A DNA stretch of 55,718 nt, from positions 1-55,718 of the forward strand of contig NZ_JAECZB010000035.1 of NCBI RefSeq assembly GCF_016056295.1. The letters are read 5' to 3'. Position numbers and translations under genes: made by a program. Below are positions 52,026 to 55,718 of the stretch, one piece after another (within the stretch, counting starts at the first letter, position 1; each line of letters opens with the position of its first letter). Origin of the DNA: Atlanticothrix silvestris CENA357. GTDB taxonomy: Bacteria; Cyanobacteriota; Cyanobacteriia; Cyanobacteriales; Nostocaceae. The notes beneath the pieces were generated by a model. The model was not told the origin of the DNA and searched no databases. It saw nothing but the letters and a program-made list of their open reading frames with translations.

Positions 52026-53477
52026 ATGAACGATTCTGCTGATGATGATGGCCAAAAAACCCCTGAAAGTCAAAAATTGGATTTTAAAACAAAATTAGCT
52101 TACGGTGCAGGAGATTTAGGCCCAGCGATTACTGCCAATATTTCGATATTTTTTTTGTTGGTTTTCTTTACTAATGTCGCTGGTATCCCGGCGGGTTTAG
52201 CTGGTAGCGTTTTGATGATTGGCAAAATTTGGGATGCAGTCAATGATCCAATGGTGGGAGTACTAACGGATAAAACTAAATCTCGTCGTTGGGGTCGTCG
52301 TCTTCCTTGGATGCTTTATGGAGCAATTCCCTTTGGGATTTTCTTTTTCTTGCAGTGGATTGTACCGCGATTTAGTGCTGATCAGAGTGCAAATATTTGG
52401 CCTTTGTTCTGGTATTACGTAGCGATTGGATTAATTTCTCAGGTGTTTTACACGGTTGTGAATTTGCCTTACACGGCAATGACTCCAGAACTAACTCAAG
52501 ATTATGACGAACGTACTAGCCTCAATAGTTTTCGCTTCACGTTTTCTATTGGTGGCAGTATACTTTCGTTAATTTTATCAAAAGTAGTTTTTTCTTTGAT
52601 TAGCGATCGCCAACAACAATATCTAGTTTTAGCAGCAGTTTGTACTGTAATTTCGGTTTTATCTTTATATTGGTGTGTTTTTGGAGTCCGCGATCGTATT
52701 TTAGCTTTTGAAGCCAAACGCACCCAACTTGAAGAACCACCATCTATCCCTTTCTTTGAACAACTAAAAATTGTTTTTACCAATCGCCCTTTTCTATTTG
52801 TAATCGGTATTTATCTTTTTTCGTGGTTAGGTGTACAGATTACAGCCAGCATTATTCCTTACTTTGTGATTAACTGTATGCGTCTGCAAGAATCAGACGT
52901 ACCTACAGTCATGATTGCAGTCCAAGGAACTGCGTTGCTGATGTTATTTGTCTGGACTGCTTTGAGTAAGAGAATTGGGAAAAAAATTGTTTATTTTTTG
53001 GGAATGAGTCTGTGGATAATAGCAGCCGCCGGACTATTCTTCTTACAGCCTGGTCAAATAGTTTTAATGTATATTATGGCTGTCATGGCAGGTGTTGGCG
53101 TATCTACAGCTTATTTAGTTCCCTGGTCAATGATTCCAGATGTAATTGAATTAGATGAACTTCAAACCGGACAACGCCGAGAAGGGATTTTTTATGGCTT
53201 CATGGTTTTGCTGCAAAAATTCGGTTTAGCCTTCGGGTTATTTCTAGTAGGTAATGCCTTGCAAGCATCCGGTTTTCAATCAGCTGTAGCAGGGCAAAGT
53301 ATACTACCAACACAACCAGATTCAGCCCTATTGGCTATTCGTATTGCAGTCGGGCCGCTACCAACAATTTGTTTGATTTGTGGCTTAGTTTTGACGTATT
53401 TTTACCCAATTACCCGCGAGATGCACGCAGAAATTATGCTGAAACTCCAAGAACGTCATAAGAAAATAGAACGATGA
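52026..53477 (+). CDS. GPH-type sugar/cation symporter (MFS)
   Basis: 483 residues, about twelve membrane helices. LAYGAGDLGPAITANISIFFLLVFFTNVAGI at the start, GKIWDAVNDPMVGVLTDKTKSRRWGRRLPWMLYGAIPF (motif A region with RRWGRR) and PWSMIPDVIELDELQTGQRREGIFYG are marks of the glycoside-pentoside-hexuronide:cation symporters. Substrate unknown. The start is well placed with TAAGGTATTT upstream. It transports through the inner membrane. Confidence 0.92.
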   Translation: MNDSADDDGQKTPESQKLDFKTKLAYGAGDLGPAITANISIFFLLVFFTNVAGIPAGLAGSVLMIGKIWDAVNDPMVGVLTDKTKSRRWGRRLPWMLYGAIPFGIFFFLQWIVPRFSADQSANIWPLFWYYVAIGLISQVFYTVVNLPYTAMTPELTQDYDERTSLNSFRFTFSIGGSILSLILSKVVFSLISDRQQQYLVLAAVCTVISVLSLYWCVFGVRDRILAFEAKRTQLEEPPSIPFFEQLKIVFTNRPFLFVIGIYLFSWLGVQITASIIPYFVINCMRLQESDVPTVMIAVQGTALLMLFVWTALSKRIGKKIVYFLGMSLWIIAAAGLFFLQPGQIVLMYIMAVMAGVGVSTAYLVPWSMIPDVIELDELQTGQRREGIFYGFMVLLQKFGLAFGLFLVGNALQASGFQSAVAGQSILPTQPDSALLAIRIAVGPLPTICLICGLVLTYFYPITREMHAEIMLKLQERHKKIER

Positions 53478-53505
53478 GTTGTCAGACTGCAACGACCACA
53501 CAGAA

Positions 53506-53721
53506 TTACACTAATGTTCTTGCAACAATTGGCTGATGATATAAAATCATTAGCTGATTAGCATTTAATGTTTCTAATGCATAAGCTTTTCCTGTTAAAT
53601 CACTAAATTCAACTTCAAAAACTCCAGGTTCATATTCTTCTACAATTGTTCCTACTTGACCGCGGTGCAATCCTAATTCTGGTAAGTCTTCGGTTAAAGC
53701 CACAACATTTAATAATTTCAT
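53506..53721 (-). CDS. DUF4926 protein
   Basis: 71 residues, MKLLNVVALTEDLPELGLHRGQVGTIVEEYEPGVFEVEFSDLTGKAYALETLNANQLMIL, an SH3-like small beta protein. It follows a DUF6883-type gene by 17 bases on the same strand. The pair is often seen together and resembles a toxin-antitoxin arrangement, which is not shown. Confidence 0.8.
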   Translation of the reverse strand: MKLLNVVALTEDLPELGLHRGQVGTIVEEYEPGVFEVEFSDLTGKAYALETLNANQLMILYHQPIVARTLV

Positions 53722-53738
53722 TGCTATTACCTCATTGT

Positions 53739-54071
53739 TTAGAGTACATAACAGGTAACTAGGCGGGGAAAGCTTTCATTATTCTTCACTATCCAAACGC
53801 TTTGAATAATTGCTTGTTTATCTGAACGAATCAAGGGAAAATCGATAATATATTTTTGACCGTATGGATTTCTTTTACCAGGGATAGCATCATAATTAGC
53901 TACTGCTTGTAAAAGTATGGCTTGTAACTCTTCGGCATCATTTAAATCTAAATCTAGGGCAGATTTGAATACACGGGCTTTATGTTTTCCTTCTGGATGC
54001 TCTGGGTTGAGACAGTAAACTGCTATTTTGTCTATTTCAACGATAGCGCGTTCAGGGTTAGGCAGTTTCAT
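53739..54071 (-). CDS. DUF6883-type protein
   Basis: 110 residues. Segment LPNPERAIVEIDKIAVYCLNPEHPEGKHKARVFKSALDLDLNDAEELQAILLQAV and KNPYGQKY-like GKRNPYGQKYIIDFP are the family pattern; histidine and lysine near HPEGKHKA and the conserved Trp in QSVWIVKNNESFPRLVTCYVL recall minor ribonuclease-like folds. With DUF4926 it forms a two-gene unit of unknown role. Confidence 0.78.
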   Translation of the reverse strand: MKLPNPERAIVEIDKIAVYCLNPEHPEGKHKARVFKSALDLDLNDAEELQAILLQAVANYDAIPGKRNPYGQKYIIDFPLIRSDKQAIIQSVWIVKNNESFPRLVTCYVL

Positions 54072-54093
54072 AATACTGTCTCTACAAGCTTTT

Positions 54094-55494
54094 TCACTTT
54101 TTAAAGTCTTCTAGCTGTAAACCATACCAGCCATACCAATGACGCACCGCTAGCCAAACAGCAGAAAGCAAGCCTGCGCCGCTGAGAGTCAAACCACTAA
54201 AAGGTACTAATAATCCGAAAACTGGCAATACTGCACCAGCAATGGTACAAACGATCGCAGCTAAAGAAGCACTTTTAGTTGACCCCAACCCCCATGTCAA
54301 TATTAGTAAGATTAGGGAAATCATCGTCCAAGCCAACTCAGCATTCATGAAGCGAGCTAGATAAGTCAAAGTCAATAAACAAGCAAAGAAAATACTACCA
54401 GCGATCGCGACATTTTTTAAACTCATTGGTAGGGATAAATATAACAATAATATCCACCACAAAAAGATTGCTGGTGTTAGCAATAAAAGACGGGGAATTA
54501 TACCAGTATTACGAATAGGGTTAGTGTTGGTAAATACTCCAAATGGATTTCTCACGGAAACATTATCGTCAAATATCCAAGTAAATTGAGTACTTTGTCC
54601 CTCAGTTTTAATCTCATTAGGTACAATACCGCTGGCAAAATCAGCAGAAAAGTTGGCAATTGCTGTAAGGCGGAACCCAGAGAGTAACTGTCCAGTGGTG
54701 CTATAAACCCAACGCGGCCCTCCTTGAGCCTGATAGGTGACGCGAAAGCTAGTTTCTTCACCTGGTTGCAGGCGAAAAGGAAAACCATAGTCTCCCGGAT
54801 TTGTTTGTTCTAATCGAATGCGATCGCGTTCTACTTTATAGTTAGAAAGCAGCGAGTAACCGTTGGGTGGTGGTACTTCAAAGAAAAAATTACTAATATC
54901 TTTGAGTCGATTCACAACTTTGTAGTCAGCACTATAATCTATGCGATAAATGGCGCTGCGACCTTGAACATCGGTATTTTGGTCAAGCTTGACTTGAATT
55001 TGTGATCCAGCAAGTGTCAAAAAGCGGTTGACCTGTTGCGTATCATTTACCTTGACTATCTTGCCATCTACTTGAGTTGTATACGTAATCGGCTCTTGAG
55101 TTACATAACGTACTTGGGGTGCAACTTGTTCTAGCTTATCCCCAGCCACACTTTGAGCTACTTGAGTCACCTTGGCTTGTTCCCAATAGTGATAGCGATT
55201 GCTCAAAGTTGAACAAAGAAAAAATCCCACCACCAACAGAACTAATACCAGAGTTAAATGCTGCAATCCCCGCAATAGTTGGGAATAACGAACAGCCCAC
55301 TCACCAATGAAAATCGCTTCTTCCGCCTGATGGCGACGAAAGGTAAAACTGACAAGAGCGATCGCCACTCCCAAAGCTACTATCAAAAAGACCAATAATA
55401 ACGAAGCTTTTAGTACATCGGTTCCAAATTGGATTAGTTCTGCTGGATGTGTGAGATCGGGTAATCCTGGAACACCCTGAGTAGAAAAAGACAT
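54094..55494 (-). CDS. Large membrane protein of unknown function
   Basis: 466 residues. Two N-terminal helices (LLLVFLIVALGVAIALVSFTF, LTLVLVLLVVGFFLC) flank a basic/acidic loop. A periplasmic domain (about 100-320) has a beta-sandwich composition (RSAIYRIDYSADYKV, EETSFRVTYQAQGGPRWVYST), like the CreD group. Five or six C-terminal helices end the protein (LLLLTPAIFLWWILLLYL onwards). No enzyme motif; I do not assign a function. Confidence 0.75.
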   Translation of the reverse strand: MSFSTQGVPGLPDLTHPAELIQFGTDVLKASLLLVFLIVALGVAIALVSFTFRRHQAEEAIFIGEWAVRYSQLLRGLQHLTLVLVLLVVGFFLCSTLSNRYHYWEQAKVTQVAQSVAGDKLEQVAPQVRYVTQEPITYTTQVDGKIVKVNDTQQVNRFLTLAGSQIQVKLDQNTDVQGRSAIYRIDYSADYKVVNRLKDISNFFFEVPPPNGYSLLSNYKVERDRIRLEQTNPGDYGFPFRLQPGEETSFRVTYQAQGGPRWVYSTTGQLLSGFRLTAIANFSADFASGIVPNEIKTEGQSTQFTWIFDDNVSVRNPFGVFTNTNPIRNTGIIPRLLLLTPAIFLWWILLLYLSLPMSLKNVAIAGSIFFACLLTLTYLARFMNAELAWTMISLILLILTWGLGSTKSASLAAIVCTIAGAVLPVFGLLVPFSGLTLSGAGLLSAVWLAVRHWYGWYGLQLEDFKK

Positions 55495-55539
55495 TGTAGT
55501 TTCTTATAGAATTTGGAGAACCAGACCAGTATAATCTCG

Positions 55540-55718
55540 TAAAAGTTTCTAGATAGGGGCTAGGGGCTAAAATCTAGGGAGCAGAGGAGCAGGGAGCAGA
55601 GGAGCAGAGGAGCAGGGGGCAGGGGAGAAGAGGAAAGAGTGTTAATCACAAATGAATAAGTGCGAAGTAGTTTCAAACTCCCCCTCGCACCCCTGCTTCT
55701 TCTTCATCCCCCTTGCCC
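55540..55718. repeat. G/A-rich direct repeats at the window end
   Basis: GGGGCTAGGGGCTAA, then GGGAGCAGAGGAGCAG units repeated four to five times, then CCCCCTCGCACCCCTGC. Intergenic dispersed-repeat sequence; no gene. Confidence 0.6.

Noticed and set aside
1-55718. CRISPR array or prophage
   Set aside because: No direct-repeat/spacer array with unique spacers and no phage structural, integrase or terminase genes are visible.

Overview
The window comes from a filamentous, probably Nostocales-type cyanobacterium able to make both phycoerythrin and phycocyanin. Evidence: abundant GCGATCGC (HIP1) palindromes, heptanucleotide STRR repeats, small dispersed repeats, and a large phycobilisome rod cluster. 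Gene order in that cluster (cpeC-D-E-S-T-R; cpcB-A-E-F; a second, linker-rich cpcB-A-H-I-D operon) is the one known from type III chromatic acclimators such as Fremyella/Tolypothrix PCC 7601. Two perfect TTGCACA-N4-TTGCACA direct repeats (the RcaC L Box as I recall it) lie upstream of cpcB2 and of pcyA, which supports that reading.

Layout. 1-4 kb: an edge-truncated pentapeptide/membrane protein and three toxin-antitoxin pairs (PIN/AbrB-like, DUF5615/DUF433, HicA/HicB), two of them with broken toxins. 4-13 kb: mostly housekeeping genes (ankyrin protein, DUF4079, DUF1997, SDR, FHA, tRNA-His, DUF4359, a truncated kinase, sirohydrochlorin chelatase plus uroporphyrinogen-III methyltransferase, PatA-type regulator). 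14-19 kb: a TPR-CHAT caspase-like protease in a three-gene unit with a membrane-tailed protein. 19-22.7 kb: duplicated Uma2 genes, rluD, and a divergent phycobiliprotein-like gene.

23-29.4 kb: phycoerythrin linkers CpeC/D/E, lyase CpeS, CpeT, activator CpeR, a HEAT lyase-family protein and another CpeS-type lyase. 29.5-34.4 kb: an accessory island with a MITE-like element and a RiPP locus. The RiPP locus holds a Nif11-leader precursor whose core carries two X-Y-G motifs, next to a radical SAM/SPASM enzyme. This combination resembles tyramine-excising spliceases (Plp-type). A decayed C39 peptidase-transporter fragment lies beyond it.

36-50 kb: glutathione peroxidase, CpeS-type lyase, pebA-pebB, the first cpcBA with cpcE and cpcF (split by an inverted Uma2 gene), a third HEAT lyase-family gene, the opposing cpcB2A2H2I2D2 operon, and pcyA. 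50.7-55.7 kb: response regulator, phosphoribosyltransferase, GPH-type transporter, a DUF4926/DUF6883 pair and a membrane protein.

How the genes work together: PebA/PebB make phycoerythrobilin and PcyA makes phycocyanobilin. CpeS-, CpcE/F- and HEAT-type proteins attach bilins, and CpcA/CpcB with Cpe/Cpc linkers build rods of alternative colour. No cpeBA, cpeY, rcaE/F/C or allophycocyanin genes are in the window.
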